Origin: Engraulis encrasicolus
Taxonomy: Eukaryota > Chordata > Actinopteri > Clupeiformes > Engraulidae
NCBI RefSeq assembly: GCF_034702125.1
Contig: NC_085875.1
Location: 45,720,770 to 45,784,769 of the forward strand
Length of the DNA: 64,000 nt
Reading direction: 5' to 3'
In this document: positions 1 to 31,560 of the stretch, piece after piece
Numbering within the stretch: position 1 is the stretch's first letter
Layout of the letters: every line of letters starts with the position of its first letter
The notes under the pieces: model-generated
Seen by the model: only the letters and a program-made list of their open reading frames with translations
What the model was told of the DNA's origin: nothing
The model's database searches: none
Translations under genes and position numbers: made by a program

Positions 1-58
<58 letters not shown>
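1..58. repeat. (AC)n microsatellite
   Basis: About 29 AC units, truncated by the window edge. The stretch 59-660 is bltp1 intron with no exon seen. Confidence 0.98.
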
Positions 59-60
<2 letters not shown>

Positions 61-457
61 CAAAGATGCATTATTTAGCAATTTCATTAACGCACTTAAA
101 CTTTAACTTACTCAATTAGAGTGCTGCGGGTCCCGTCTTTGATCAAGACAATTTCTTAAACCCCCATCTTTCCCTCGGACTTCCGTATTTCTTGTGTGAC
201 CCTGAAATATCCTATCAGAAGAAGGCAATAGTACTACTTACGTATTTGTAATATGGAAGTTACCTTTGATTTATGCTTTGTAAATGTATATTTTCACCGC
301 TTTGTGCAGATCCTGTATTATAACCTTATTGTCCTGAAAATTGTAATGGCCAGTCTGTTATTGAAAGCATTCTGTAATGTCATAGCAATGTTGTTATCAT
401 GTGGTTGGGTATGTCCAGCAAAGTGTGAATGTCGGCGGGTACATCTGCACAGTTTTC

Positions 458-587
458 TGGTAGGCCTACAGCTCGACACAGCACGACTCGCCCACCACTT
501 TTTGCTCTTTGATTGGGCACGACACAGCTCAATCGTGAAGCAAAAAGTGGCGGCCGATTCGCGCTGTGTCAAGCTGTAGGCCCACCA
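458..587. mobile_element. short inverted-repeat MITE
   Basis: Arms of about 45 nt, imperfectly complementary: TGGTAGGCCTACAGCTCGAC at the left and its counterpart ending GCTGTAGGCCCACCA at the right, around a short loop. Target duplication not clear. Confidence 0.6.
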
Positions 588-660
588 AAAAAACGGCAGT
601 GGAAAAGAGCCTAAAGAGGCTACAACACAGTAAACGACTTCATATTCTCCCTTCCTGTAG

Positions 661-15086
<14,426 letters not shown>

Positions 15087-15513
15087 CCAGGGGGAAGAGG
15101 AAGAATACTAGCTTGTGGAGAAGAGGAGGAGCACTGGCGAATGGAGGACAAGAACGAGCATTAGCGGACGCAGGAAAGAAGGAGGAGGAGGACGAGCAAT
15201 AGGGGACAAACTGATTTATAAACTAAAAAAAAAAGACAATACTACATGTACAGACTTAAAAAAGACAAACGTGCACACATACATACATACACATGCACAT
15301 ATTGTACAGATTCAATGAAAGACAAAGACACACACACACACAAAGCACAGGCACATATTCTCTCCTCATGGACATGAATAGCCACTTGTGTCCGAATCGA
15401 AACTGGAAATACTTTGATTATTGTATATATGAATGAGCACTGGAAACATACTTAACATTACTACGAATCAAAACGTATTCAATGTGTGCGCTGTAATAAG
15501 AAATGCTGTGGCT

Positions 15514-15563
<50 letters not shown>

Positions 15564-16725
15564 TATTTATATGCACCCTTGTATACACGCACAAACTGTT
15601 TCACACACAGCCATGCACACACTACCGCTTCTACTACTACTCCTACTACTGCACCCAGTGAGTGTGATCTATTGTTTACGTGGTGCATGTAATCATTGCA
15701 CAGCTTCTGAGTGAAAAAAGTTTTTTTGGTTCAGTCAGTAGTTGCTTTACTTTTGATTTTATTTTTCACTGTACTGTATGTTCAGGTCAAGGGGAAGAAA
15801 CTATGATAATGCGCTGCTTGAGAAGAAGAGGGAGGGTCTTTAACGTAAATTACGCATCTGCAACATACATTATTTTAAAACCACAGCAGAGAACAAACGT
15901 CACAATAAATTGAGTCACCACATGTTATCCTGCAATCACAGCAAGAACAAATGTCATAAAAAAAATGATAGTGGTATTGCATACCTTATCCTAAAACCAC
16001 AGTAAGAACAAAATGTCACAATATGTGACACTGCCAGCTTTTTCCATCATCACCATTCAGACAAGAGCCAAGCACAGCTGCTACTGGTTGCATGTCTCTA
16101 GTGCCTCAGTTTGAGTTTCCAGCGATCTTTGTGTTCACTTGGACAGCTTATTCAGTGATTCATTCATTCATTAAAAAATGGATTATAATTTAAGTTAAAT
16201 AGTTTTTATTAGCGCTTTAATTTATTGAGGAAGATTGCATGTAGTTCATGTGTTGCTACTACCTATGGTGTCCACAGCTGAAGGCTGGTTAGTCATCACA
16301 GTGGCAGACTGCAGCAGTCTGACTCATTGCAGGTTCTTTTAGCCCGTTTACTTTTTACTGCTACATGTTGCATTTACATCTCTAGAATGAGTTCTCTAAA
16401 AAACAAAAACAAAAGGCATTCCATGTGTCCAACCCCCTCTACTCTTTGATTTTTTTTTTTTTTTTTTTTTCGGGAGATAATACTAGTTGGACAGGAATGT
16501 GTATTATACTGAGTATCTTAAACGATTGATTGTGTGATTTGATTTTAAAACATTTTTAACATTTTAAATGTGTGTACAGTGTAACCCCAATGTTACACCC
16601 ATGATGTATTTTGTGTTTTTCTCTTTTTAAACGTGCAATAGACCAATGTGTACATATAAGCTGTGAAAGCGTCAATGTGAATATGTGCCGACTTCGAAAT
16701 AAATCATTGCCATCGTGATTTGACA
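15087..16725 (+). other. bltp1: bltp1 3' UTR with two poly(A) signals
   Basis: No coding signal follows the stop. AATAAA hexamers occur at 15904-15909 and 16698-16703; the second lies before a T/G-rich stretch and is the better distal site. The region includes a (CA)n run near 15516-15558 and a T tract near 16450. The exact cleavage site is inferred. Confidence 0.6.
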
Positions 16726-19039
16726 AGGAATAGTTGTGTATGGAGTGGGAATTCCATCATGGTCTAATGTGTTTGCTGTGAAATACTTATTTGTGGGGAT
16801 TGTTGTATGGGAGTTGTCTACGTTGGACATCCTGCAGAGAAGACACAACATACTGTAGAAACGAAGTGTGCTAGAAAAGGATGCGCAAATCTTTTGTTAA
16901 TCAAGTGGCCTAGGATTACATATGGATTACTGAGGGATGGGCCTGGGACTCAAGTCAAGTGAAGTTTACTTTATTGTCAAAAATCTATGTAACAGGGTTA
17001 GCACAGAAGTTTGGAATTGTGTTTTTGGCCAGTCTCCAATGTGCAGTTTAACCAATACATATAAATAACACATTCACAATAATCTCTCTCTCTCTCTCTC
17101 TGTCTCTCACACACACACACACACTAACATACTCATACATGAATTCACAATTCTTTCTCTGACACATGCACTCACACACGCACACACAGTGTGCACTAAG
17201 AAGTGTGTGTTCTGCAGGGCGTCAGCCAGTTGTACATTGGCCTGATCAATCTAACATTCAGCATGCAGCCTCTTACTGCAGATAGGCCTGTTGATAGGGC
17301 CGTCAACTACATCTTAACAAAATTGCTGTGAGAATGCAGAGTGTCTTAAAGGGACACTGTGCAGGAAATGGACAAAAAAGGTACTGCACCTATGCTGCTC
17401 ATTGAAACTGGGCTGCCTATTGCCAAATTTGATCTTTACATGAAAGTTTACTAAGTAATAAACAAATATAGTATGGTCCAAGTACAGTCATTTTTGCACC
17501 TAAAAATGGCTATTTTTGGAAATTCAAAATGGCGGACCATGGAGAAGATCCCCCTTTTCATGTATGAAAAGCGCAATTTTTATAGTCATAATGAATACTT
17601 AGAATGTGATGCTGGTGGTAAGTATTCACGAAAAAGGTAACATTAGTGAATGGGCAGCATGAATTCTGGAAATAAAAGGGACACTGTGTGAGATTTTTAG
17701 TTGTTTAAGTAACCGATAAAGACTTGGTCATTACCGTTTTGGTGACAATGTAGGCTCTGTGCCAAGGGGTTAGTTCAATTGCAACCATAACTGAACACCC
17801 AAAGAGTGAATGCAGACAAAAGGAGAACTGTCATGTGACATTTGACATTTGTGTCCTTTGACAATAGTACTGCAGGTTAACTGAAATTGGCACAATTGTT
17901 ATTAGATACACTATAAAGAATTCAGAAAGAAGGTCTGCAAATGTTGAAAGCCTTTAACGAGTGTATGTACAAAATCTATATCTAAATCTATCTGTATTCA
18001 AATTCATGATTCAGTTTAATCTTGAATAACACCATAATGTATTTTCTATGAAAATCGGAACTGATGCATATTCAGGGTTTTTGTTGGTTAGTTTTAATGA
18101 TAGTGATAATGAAAATAAAAGTTAAATATATACAGTATATACATTCAAGTGAGAAGCCATGTTGACAAGTGGCACAGCCCAGAGTTTATATGACGGGAGT
18201 TACGGTTTTCTTCACTCCTCAGTCTCTCGCTGTTTGTCCTTTTTTAAGTCCATATAGATCCAGTCAGCACGTCTGGCCCGTATGCAGAGGGGAACACGGG
18301 AAGTTTCGAATGGATGGCAGTGAATAGCTTTGAATTTGAATTTGAATTTGAATAGCTGCTGTTAGCAGAGCAACATCAACACTCATTATCATCGTCACAG
18401 TATATAGGCCTACAACCATAACAGATACGAATGTGGTGGTGCTAAAGCACCTGTCCTTTTGCCCTACTGGACAAAATAATGCAGTTTTTCAGAAGTTCCT
18501 ATTTTGAATTTTTTTGGTCACGATGTACAGTGGACCATGTTGACATGATCATCTGCAAATGCTGAATGATCAAAAGCACATGAGAATAATAGAGCCCAGG
18601 TATAATACTGTAGCCTCTATAAGGAGTCAGACTAATCCCATTGACTGCTATGATATGGACTGCTTCTTTTCTATATCAAAATGCCAGCTCAGGGATGCTC
18701 TCCGGGCTCTATTAGTGCCAGGAAATGGCTTCCACAGCGGGGGGTAGTATAGCCTATATCCTTAAATATGTTTAATTTCGCAGATTAAAGTAATATCAGC
18801 GAAATTTTAGGAATTAATCATAAATTACCTCTGCATTCACTTTTCATTAAATTAAAAATGTTCATCTATGTGCCTTTTAGAAGTAGTATAACAATGGAAA
18901 TTTACTTTTGCTATCTCTCTCACAGCCATTCATTCGAAGCTGCTCGTTTTCCCCTCCACATACTCCACCCTGGCATTTGGGGTGGGAGGACCAGGCGTGC
19001 TGACTGGATCCATTGTACCTCACTGATCCCCGGCTGTGC
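16726..19039. other. intergenic between convergent genes
   Basis: No coding exon seen. It holds a LINE-tail-like block at 16955-17040 (CTTTATTGTCAAAAATC), CT/CA microsatellites, and a MITE-like repeat at 17348-17700. The latter starts GGGACACTGTGCAGGAAATG, contains AAAATGGCGGACCATGGAGA, and has a second GGGACACTGTG at 17682. Confidence 0.6.
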
Positions 19040-19040
19040 T

Positions 19041-22042
<3,002 letters not shown>

Positions 22043-22373
22043 GCGTTGAAATCTATTGAGGTGAGTATCGTAACTCGCACCGCCAGTAGAGAACGATTGA
22101 ACTACAAAGTGGCGGTCGAAATTTGTATAGCCTACTCTTGCGATCCATTTTCATACGTCATAATAGAAAACTCTTGTCAGTATTTGAAAAAAATAATTGT
22201 ACGCTCTATGACGCGTTGTATAGGCCTAGCCTAGGATTCAAGAGAGTTTATTGTCATAAGCCCGATTCGGACGGGACTTTCATTGGACCCCCTTGGATTT
22301 ATCCCGTGCGAATCGGGCTATTGTCAATGAAGGCAACGAAATTGTGGGTAGAGCAACAACACTGCGTAGTAGG
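22043..22373 (-). promoter_or_regulatory. putative upstream region of the AEK gene with tiny hairpin MITE
   Basis: It lies upstream of the predicted start. A hairpin of about 64 bp (22258-22321, arms AGCCCGATTCG / CGAATCGGGCT) is flanked by ATTGTCA on both sides. No TATA box was recognised. The promoter role is inferred from position only. Confidence 0.3.
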
Positions 22374-22381
22374 CCTAGTAG

Positions 22382-24488
22382 CAGGGGCGGTTTTAGAAAA
22401 ATTTCACTAGGGTGGCAGAGGGGGGGCGATAGGTCCAGAGGGGGGGCGGAGGTGCGGGGAGCAATTTATGGGAAAAAAATAGTTTTAACTCCCATAGTCT
22501 TATAACAACTGTTTGTAACACAAAGGAAAACTGATTACACTACATAATCAGTGTTATCTATAATTCCATAAGAATTCCTTCAGAATGTGAATGATCAACA
22601 TCCATTCACATGCCATATCTATGGTCATTAAGGCGAGTGGTGAAATTACTGGTGCCAAACATAAAATCATGTCTGCACTGTAGGAGCCATTTCTTTATTT
22701 TCCATTGAGTTTATTTACCTGCCATGTCTAACAATCCCACATTGGGCTCCCAGTCAGCCACTTCCTCACATGCTCTCCCAGTTTACTCACCTTTGACCTG
22801 TAGAGGGCACAGGTGAGAAAACTGGTAGAGCACCTGAGGACATGGCTGACTGGCCCAAACCTGAAATTTAATGCTCAGTTTGAAAAGGCTAAATGAGCCT
22901 TGTACAATTTATATATGTAACCAGACAAGGAAAACATTTTGAAAAGATGAATGAGCATAGTAACTGATTCAAAACTCAACACACTAGTGCAGTGAAACAT
23001 AGCTTGGGAAACACTGACACATGCAGTACCTAAGAGGCTAATGCATATTTAATCAATGGACAAGTCCAATATGCAACTTCAATCTGCAAGATAAATTGTA
23101 AAGCCTATATAGCTATTGCCCATGCCATGTTATCAAAAGGCGAAACATACAAATAGGCCCATGAGCTTCATGATCTCTCAACACCCCCCTCCTGCTGGTC
23201 CTCCTCTCTCTCATGCTCCTGCACTTCATGCTCACAATCCTCTCCCTCTGGTGTATCCTCTGTCTGCTCTAATACCCCTGCAGCCTCTTTACTTTTTTGG
23301 GTGGGTGGGGAAAAAACCCCAAAATACTCTGCTGTCTCTTACCTCGATAAGACATTAACATGAAAGTTAGTAGATTAATGTCATGTAGATGTAGCTATGG
23401 TCTGTACATTTAATTTGACATTCACAAATCTCTACAAGTTACTCGCTCAGGGAAAGATGTAAATACTTGTAGAATGTTCATGTGTGTTCCAGCGATTCAG
23501 CGAAGCAATGAGTCTGGATAGGCTGAATACAAGCGGTGATTTTTTTTTTTTTTTTAGAGTGATGCGAGTGAAGTGCGCAGCCAACTGAAAGTGCCGCGTT
23601 CGAATTATTGGCACTTCAGTTCTTCCTTTTACAGTTAAACCCTCTGATGTCCTTTCAACCTGTCCTGCCTGCAGCCTGCCCGCGGAACTCTGTCACATTC
23701 TCCCTTTCCCCCAATCACCACCAGTCAACTAGACTAGAGCTCTAGTAAAGGTGAAATAACAGCTGTACACATGCTAGGACGAGCGTGCTGTTTCCAGTCG
23801 CTAGTGAGCAATGTTTACTATGGTACTGACGTTGGGTTCTGATGAACAGCAAACATCGCACATGCAAACACATTTTTAAAATGAATCTACTACAACTACT
23901 CCAGAGCCAAGACCAAGCTGCTAGTGCTAGTTTTGGAACTGGTTGTTAGCTATGTGACAGGAACACGGAATAGCGCGCCGTCCTAGCTGTGGTGAATTAT
24001 ATTATGCTAAAACCAAAATAAATAATTGGATTCCAAAAGTGTGACTCCGTCCAGGGCTATATTGGCTTAATTTACATGCAAAGGGTTTCAATGGTTTTGA
24101 CCAACCTCTCCCTCCATCGTTTTCACGCAACTGAAGAAATCCTAGCTCACTCTTCATGAATGAATCAACTGGTGGGTGGTGGTGGTGGTGACGGTGGAGG
24201 AGGCAGCGAGCTACAAGGGGCAGGCTGTGGTGTTTCTCACGACTGGCAGAAAGGGCTAAACCATTTCGAAATTCCCGTGGGGGTGTGGTCGGAGGACGTT
24301 TTAAAAAGTAGTCTTCTCGGATGGGTCAGAGAGAATAAAGTAAGCGCATTTATGTGAATAAACCACTATGTTGAAAAGTAGAACTGATACTTAAATTGGA
24401 AATAAAAATGGGGGTGGCAACTGGGGAGGCAAAATATATACCTGGGGAGGCAACTGCCACCCCGTGCCACCCCGTAAAACCGCCCCTG
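22382..24488. mobile_element. 2.1-kb non-autonomous hAT element
   Basis: Inverted ends CAGGGGCGGTTTTA and TAAAACCGCCCCTG. Perfect 8-bp duplication CCTAGTAG at 22374-22381 and 24489-24496. No transposase frame inside. The interior includes a possible SINE-free unique sequence and a GGTGGT repeat near 24172. Confidence 0.93.
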
Positions 24489-24496
24489 CCTAGTAG

Positions 24497-25467
24497 GCCT
24501 ATTGGGAGGGAAAGTGGAAAACAGCGATCCTAGCGGTTACGTTCCAAACACCAGGGCAATCCAATTGAAACTCCATAGACAAGTTTTAAAAAAATCCCAC
24601 AAAGATATGACTTGGAACTATAAACACCAGACACATTTTCCAGCGTACACAATAGCATGAACTACTACCTGTGAAAATCTCAAGTCATTTTTTGCCCTTT
24701 TAAGAAAAATAGAAATTGTGCCAATCTGGTCGGAAACGGACTACAGCTCCCAGCATGCTGTGCTTCGCGCCTCGTTGACAACACAGAGAAACAAATGAAC
24801 GCGAACGAACGCAAGTTCTTCGCATATCTTCACATTCTTGTAATCCTATGAGTTCCACATTGTCTTCTTATTACACATATATACACGCGATCATTTTGGT
24901 ATGGTTTTAAATTCTCTAGTAGATATGATGGCTTCTGTGGTGACGAGTAACCACCTCTCTGGCTCATGTTTGGCTATGCTAATTTGGCTATGCTAATTAC
25001 ATGGAGTAAACAAGCCACACATGCCAGTCAGTGTAGTTCTGTATTAGCTTTTTAAAGAATATTAAAATCAGCTCAGATCAGTGAAAAACCGAACATTTTA
25101 CCACCTGGTTCGATAAAACGGGCCAACATGCCCATAATATGACTGCCACTACTTCTACTTCGTCGTCAGGGCCGAGATGTAATTTTTCAAAGAAAAAAAA
25201 CATTCATTTGTTGCAGGGGGTTGGAACGTTGCCAGCAGGGGGCGATGAGATTACTTTCCCTCCCTATAGACGTTGCCAAAAAATATAGTCAAAGAAAGTC
25301 TAAATTCATGAAGTAGGCCTACTGTACATGGAAAGGAAATAATAGGCTGGTAATAATATGAGCAATAATAAATTAATAAAGTAAATCAAGCAGTTTCCCC
25401 TCCCCACAATTCAAGGTTAACCCCAGTGCTGTTGATAATTAAAAAAAAAAAAATAAATAAAAAATAG

Positions 25468-25562
<95 letters not shown>

Positions 25563-28200
25563 CTATGTTCATTTCGTCAAGCAGGACTGACTGAAATATT
25601 TCGTCAATGCCCCTTTTTGATTTTCTGCACTTAGTCATATTTATTCACTGCCTTCCCAATTAAGTCTTAGTCTAAGACTGAAATTGATTTTCATCATTTA
25701 GACTAAGAATAATATACATTTAAAAAAACTGAAATTAACACTGGTTTTATATTAATGCAATAGCCTAGAGAAATAGAGAAGGTCCGTGTACTTTTTCGTT
25801 CATTCATTATTCTATTTTGGAATGAAATATGAAATTCAAAAAAGGGTGCAACTTCTTGTTTTGATTAAAGCAATACAAGCAGAAATGGCTGTATTTTGTT
25901 TTCTGCATGTGTTACTTCATACCATAATAGCATTATAAAAAATGACAATATTTTTGATCGTTTTTCAATTTGTGATATTTGGCTATTCGTTTATTGAATT
26001 TCATTTGACTGACCCCTCCCCCTCTGTTTACCCGGAAGGAAAGTTTGCCGTCTGAAACGCATCAGAAAAGGTCTAGCTACCAAACGAGACACAGAACAGT
26101 AGCTGGAGCCAGAGACACAACAGAAAAATAATATAATGATGAAAAACATTTTTGCGATGTACAGGCTAGTAGGCCTATGCGCAGCACGCGTGATGGTTAG
26201 GCCTGTATTGGAGCGTGCGTCCGCCTTATAAAATAGAGATGAAGTTCCCTTTATGTTATGGACTCAACTTTATAGCCTAAATAAAGGCTAAAGTCTCTGG
26301 AATCAATAACCTATTATACCCTTTCACATAGTAATATGCATAAGGGAGCAAACGGTCCAAAGCAGTGTTCTCACGCAAACTGTTACGTATTCTGGCAAGT
26401 GTAATGAGCTGAAGCGCGCACTCTCCATACCGGGTTTTACGCATGTTGAATACACATTTCACTTTGGTGTATTTGGAACATTAGTGATATTGTTGGAAAG
26501 CAATATGTCCGGGTAGATACACCTAAAGGCTTGAGATGAACTGTGAAACTGATGCTGATCGTAAGAACTGTCAATGTTCTCGATGACAGTTGGTCTACCC
26601 CTTCCCATCGAAGATATCTGTCCCGGTCGCACAGCTGCACTTCTGTTGGATTAGGACGCTATAATAGGCTATATGGCCAAATACAATCAAGTGTTAAGAC
26701 CAGGCCTAAGCACATGAAATGTTGTTTCGAAAGTTAAATTGGTTGATAGGTTTAAGTAAAAAAAATAGACGGTAAATCATTCTTCTACCCCCCTCTAGGA
26801 CGCCCTACTCAATGGTGGTGACGCGTATGCACATGCTTGTGGCGCTTGCTTGATATGGATAGCCCACGCAACCATCTCACAAATTCCTCGCACAGTCATC
26901 ACATATCGACCACATCGTTGAAGTGTAGCAGCGTTCTGTATATTGCATCAACAATGCCTGCAAAGTCCGTTTGCCTCCAAAGAAACCATGCAATGAAGGC
27001 TAAACCAGCCTTCCAGGATTTACTCTCAGGTCACCCGAATTCTGAATAAACAAAAGACGCAATTCAGAAGGACATTTTTCTTTATTGCTTTTCTCTCTTT
27101 TCTAAGATTCAACATTTCATTTTCAGTACCTACAAAATAGCAAAATATGGCGCTTCGTTCCATTTCATAAGTGATATTCAAGCGTAAATCATCATAAACG
27201 AGTCCTTATTCCTTTCGCGTGTGATATCCAAAATAGAATAATGAATGAACGAAAATATACACGGACCAGAGAACCAGTGTGTGAAGAAGTTTTATTCTGT
27301 ACAGTGTGATACAGGCCTTAAAAATAGAAGCAGTGTGTGGAGAAGTTCTATTATGTACAGTGTTGATAAAAATGACAAAAATGACTTGGAAAACTAAAAA
27401 GAGAAAACACTAAACTTGATTTTCGTCACTTAGACTAAATTAAATATGACGAAGACTAAAATTGATTTTCGTCATTCGTGTACAGTTAAAAAAGCTGATG
27501 AAATTAACACTGCTTCCATGTATGCAGACCCGGCTGCAGAACCAAGTTGTTGGACGGGCATTTGATGGAGTATGGGTGGGCACGTTGGTGGGGGTATGAG
27601 GGTCCTCCCCCAGAGAATTTTGTATTTCTTATGCAATTTCCTGCATTTTAACCAAAGTGTGGGCTCAGTTTCAGCTCTATACGGAACAGTACTTTTGTTT
27701 CTAAATCCCATTATTTCAAGGGATCAATTGTCATTGTTATTTCACATTTAGGTCTATTGACAATGTCTAAATAGTGTAGCCTATTCCTTTATTTCTTTAT
27801 TAGGGCTATGGTGGTTAAGGACTGGTGGAATTTAATCTTATACTTTATATTTACCGCATTCAGAAAAAAAACTAATTTGTTGCATATTAATGACCATATC
27901 AGCATGTTTAGGTGAATAGGCCCACAGGGGGCACAGCAGCTTGGCTGGGGGGGGCAATGCCCCTCAATGCCCCCCCGGCCAATCAAGGAGGAGGCTACTA
28001 ACTACCCCATCTGACTGTCTGCCTGGGCGCCATACCCTCTGCTGCTACTGGGCTGGCCTGGGTTCTCAACGAGAGACCATCAGCAGATGGTTGCCCATCT
28101 CTGCCATCAGAAAGGAATACAATTAATAATAAACCGTTTTTCCCCAATACCACTCCTTTTTCCACCATCACATTACACCATGCCCATCAGCCTAGGAATC
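24497..28200. other. intergenic, no gene seen
   Basis: Contains a (CA)n array (25475-25560) within a probable CAGTG...AACACTG element (25424-25743) and a related short element (27358-27512). The short frames present show no domain I recognise. Confidence 0.6.
25231..25247 (+). promoter_or_regulatory. CTCF-like motif
   Basis: GCCAGCAGGGGGCGATG is a close match to the vertebrate CTCF core (CCASYAGRKGGC). Occupancy is unknown. Confidence 0.4.
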
Positions 28201-29610
28201 TACAAACCCCAACTCCGGTGAAGTTGGGACGTTTGGTAAACAGTGAATAAAATCAAAATGCTATCATTTTCAAAACATTCAATCCATTCATTAGATGGAG
28301 AATAGTGAAAAGACAACATATTAAGTGTTAAAACCGAGAAAAAATATCGTTTTGGGGGACATATGTACTCATTTCTAATTTGATAAATGCAACACGTCTC
28401 AAATAAGTTGGGACGGGGATCAGTGAAATTTAGTAAACATCCAAATAAGATAAAACAATAAAGAAGAACATTTCAGGTATAAGATCATCACAGAGAGGCT
28501 GAGTCACTCAGAATTAAAGATGCAAAGGGAATAATTACCATAGTTATTACATACATTTTTTAATTCCCTTTGATTTACCACAATTGAGTGTATATAAGAC
28601 ATATTTTTGTTATTAAAATCATTGTATAGGTTCATGACATCATGAAATATATATTGGCTGTAGTCTCACTCTAGCACTCCAGGAATTAGAGCTATTGAAA
28701 ATTGACCATATTAAGAATGCTTAATGCGTGCAAATGATACAGGGGTGTAACATTCTCCTAAGCACCTGAGCTCACTTGAAATAGACCCAGAAGACATGGG
28801 AAACTGTCCTTTGCTTACAGAAGTCAGCAGAAGTTGTAGAAGTCCATTCTTTTTGGCAATAATAGAGCATTGCACATCCTGTGCTACAGTGAAAATGGAC
28901 CATCCAACTAGTGCTAACTTCAAAAGTCAGCCTCCATGATGGCATGCGGGTGCAGTAGTGCATTGGTTAAGATGTTCTCACTCATCTGTAGACTTAAATA
29001 CAGTGCTGAATGGTATAAATTGGTTTTAAACAGCATGAAAAGCCACTCATGCATTATATTTTGAAGGGAGATCTTCGATTACTGCCACATAGTAAGGTCA
29101 AATTGCATTCTCTACTATGTTTTAACAGTTTGGCTCCATCATAAGGACCAGCAGGTGATAAAATGGTGGGCTTTTGGTCAAGACCTGTCACACTGTAAGC
29201 ACTACAGAAAGGAAAACATTGCAAAACATGACAAGGAATACACCCACCATTTAAGCTGGTGAAATCATGTCCAAGATAGGAATTAACACTGTTTCATATA
29301 TAAAATCATCTCATCGGTTAATGTATTTAACTGTTAATTGTTGTCTTTTGTTTTTTTCTTAGTCTTCCTTGACATTTGCTGCCTTTTATTGTCCCCGTCC
29401 CAACTCTTTTGAGACGTGTTGTATTTATCAAATTAGAAATGAGTACATATGTCCCCCAAAACAATATTTTTTCTCGGTTTTAACACTTAATATGTTGTCT
29501 TTTCACTATTCTCCATCTACTGAATAGATTGAATGTTTTGAAAATGATAGCATTTTGATTTTATTCACTGTTTACCAAACGTCCCAACTTCACCGGAGTT
29601 GGGGTTTGTA
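28201..29610. mobile_element. 1.4-kb TIR element, copy A
   Basis: TA-bounded, with ends TACAAACCCCAACTCCGGTG and the complement. Inverted arms run about 215 nt, to GTTGGGACGGG. Short broken frames inside (28711-28963, minus) are shared with copy B. Superfamily not assigned; a TA target suggests the Tc1/mariner group. Confidence 0.88.
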
Positions 29611-29890
29611 GGACAGCAGTGAGGATGAATTTAAATAAATAAATAAAAGCTGTGTTTTGGCATAGTTATGGCACAGTTGTGGCAATTATGGGTAACGTAT
29701 GGTTAAATTCTGGGCAAATTCTGGTTAAGCTTTGGTGGTATGGGATGTTTGGCTTTCTTAAGGCATTCATAAGATGCATCTTTGGCAAATGTATGCCAGA
29801 TTTTGGCCTTCTTTTGTTTTTACTTTGGCAAACCTATGGAACGGCACATGGCCCTTAGTTGGCCCAAATTTTGTATGCCAAAGGTTTTCT
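29611..29890. other. spacer between copy A and the palindrome
   Basis: Unique-looking AT-rich sequence with a run of TGG-rich text; no gene or repeat recognised. Confidence 0.5.
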
Positions 29891-30759
29891 GCCATATTAG
29901 TAGAGTCATAATTGGAGGTTCCGTGACCAACCTCTGGCAACAATGTTTTGATAATTGATTTGACCTCTATGGACCCTTTAAAAAAGATTTAGCCCCCATG
30001 TCCCTCGCAAAAATCCCGGGCTTTTTTGCTAGAGAGCCAAATTCAAAATGGCGTCCGGCGGCATCTCTAAAAAATAACTTTTGATCTGGATGACCTAGAA
30101 TCATGTATGAAGGCACTTTTTCATACAAGCCAACCATGAGGATTCCAAATCTGACATCATTTTGGTTATAAAACTTTGTTTTGACAGCGAAATTCAAGAT
30201 GGCCGCCATCTAGAACCGTTATTTTCGACCTTTTTAGGCCGTCACCGCCCAAAATTATCATATTTGGACTGGGAACCTCCCAATTTGTGTGACTCCATTT
30301 CTCATGTAAAGATATTGAGAGAATATCTGATCTACAAGCCCAGAATTCCTCACATTGTGGGGCGTAGTGAGCTTGTAGATGGGCTATTTTAACAATGTGT
30401 CTTTTTTGTAGGCTATTATTTGACAATTTGGCAGGTATTTTAGCATTGTTTGATGATTAGTTTAGATACAGTGATGGTCTTTTACTTTGAGAGTCCTTAC
30501 ATTATGACCCCACCACCCAAATCAGGGGGTCTTGACCCACAGGTTGAGAATCACTTATCTAGTTAAAAAAAGACCTTCACGTTTCACATTTTCCAAGCAT
30601 TCTTGCATAGAGAAGCCCGTTGAGGAACTCGAGGCAAGAGCTGCTGAAATGGAAGAAGTGTGCTCACAGCAGTGATCAACTTGGTTGAAGACAGTCAGTT
30701 TGTGAAGCTCCCCCAGTAGTAGAGCGGCTACAAGGCCAATTTGGCTTGAATCGTGCAAA

Positions 30760-31560
30760 TTATGATACAAGCATGAAACTTGGCAGGTATGTGATTAAGA
30801 CCAATACAATCAAATCTGCCTGATTGGCCACTTGAAATAGTGGCCATTTTCCGAGATGGCCGCCAAAAAAGGCTCCAGAAATTGATTTATTGCATAGAAT
30901 TGACCTAGAAAATTATGATACAAGCATGAAATTCAACATGTATGTGTTTAAGACCAATACAATCAAATCTACCTGATTGGCCACTTGAAATGGTGGCCAT
31001 ATTCCAAGATGGCCACCAAAAAAGACCCCAGAAATTGATTTATTGCATAAAATTGACCTAGAAAATTATGATACAAGCATGAAATTCAACATGTATGTGC
31101 TTAAGACCAATACGATCAAATCTACCTGATTTTCCACTTGAAATGGTGGACATTTTCCAAGATGGCCGCCAAAAAAGGCCCCAGAAATTGATTTATTGCA
31201 TAGAATTGACCTAGAAAATTATGATACAAGCATGAAATTCAACATTTATATGCTTAAGACCAATACGATCAGATCTACCTGATTAGCCACTTGAAATGGT
31301 GGCCATTTTCCAAGATGGCCGCCAAAATGACCCCAGAAATATATTTATTGCATAGAATTGATCTAGCAAATTATGATAAAAGCATGAAATTCAACATTAA
31401 TCCCCTTAAGACCAGTGCAATCAAATTTACCCAATTGGTCACTTGAAATGGTGGCCATTTTCTAAGATGGCTGCCAAAAAAGACCCTAGACAATGATTTA
31501 TTGCACAGAATTATCCAAGCAATTCATGATGGACACATGAAATTCGGCATGTATGTGATT
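30760..31560. repeat. ~152-bp minisatellite, left arm
   Basis: Five or so units containing AATTATGATACAAGCATGAA and CCAAGATGGCCGCC. The inverted array in the right arm has the same period. Confidence 0.9.

Noticed and set aside
25424..25743. hAT element CAGTG...AACACTG
   Set aside because: Ends look inverted but no matching 8-bp duplication; kept only as a note within the intergenic entry.
28711..28963. Short frames in TIR copies A and B (for example MHYCTRMPSWRL)
   Set aside because: Shared between both element copies but short and broken; no transposase motif visible.
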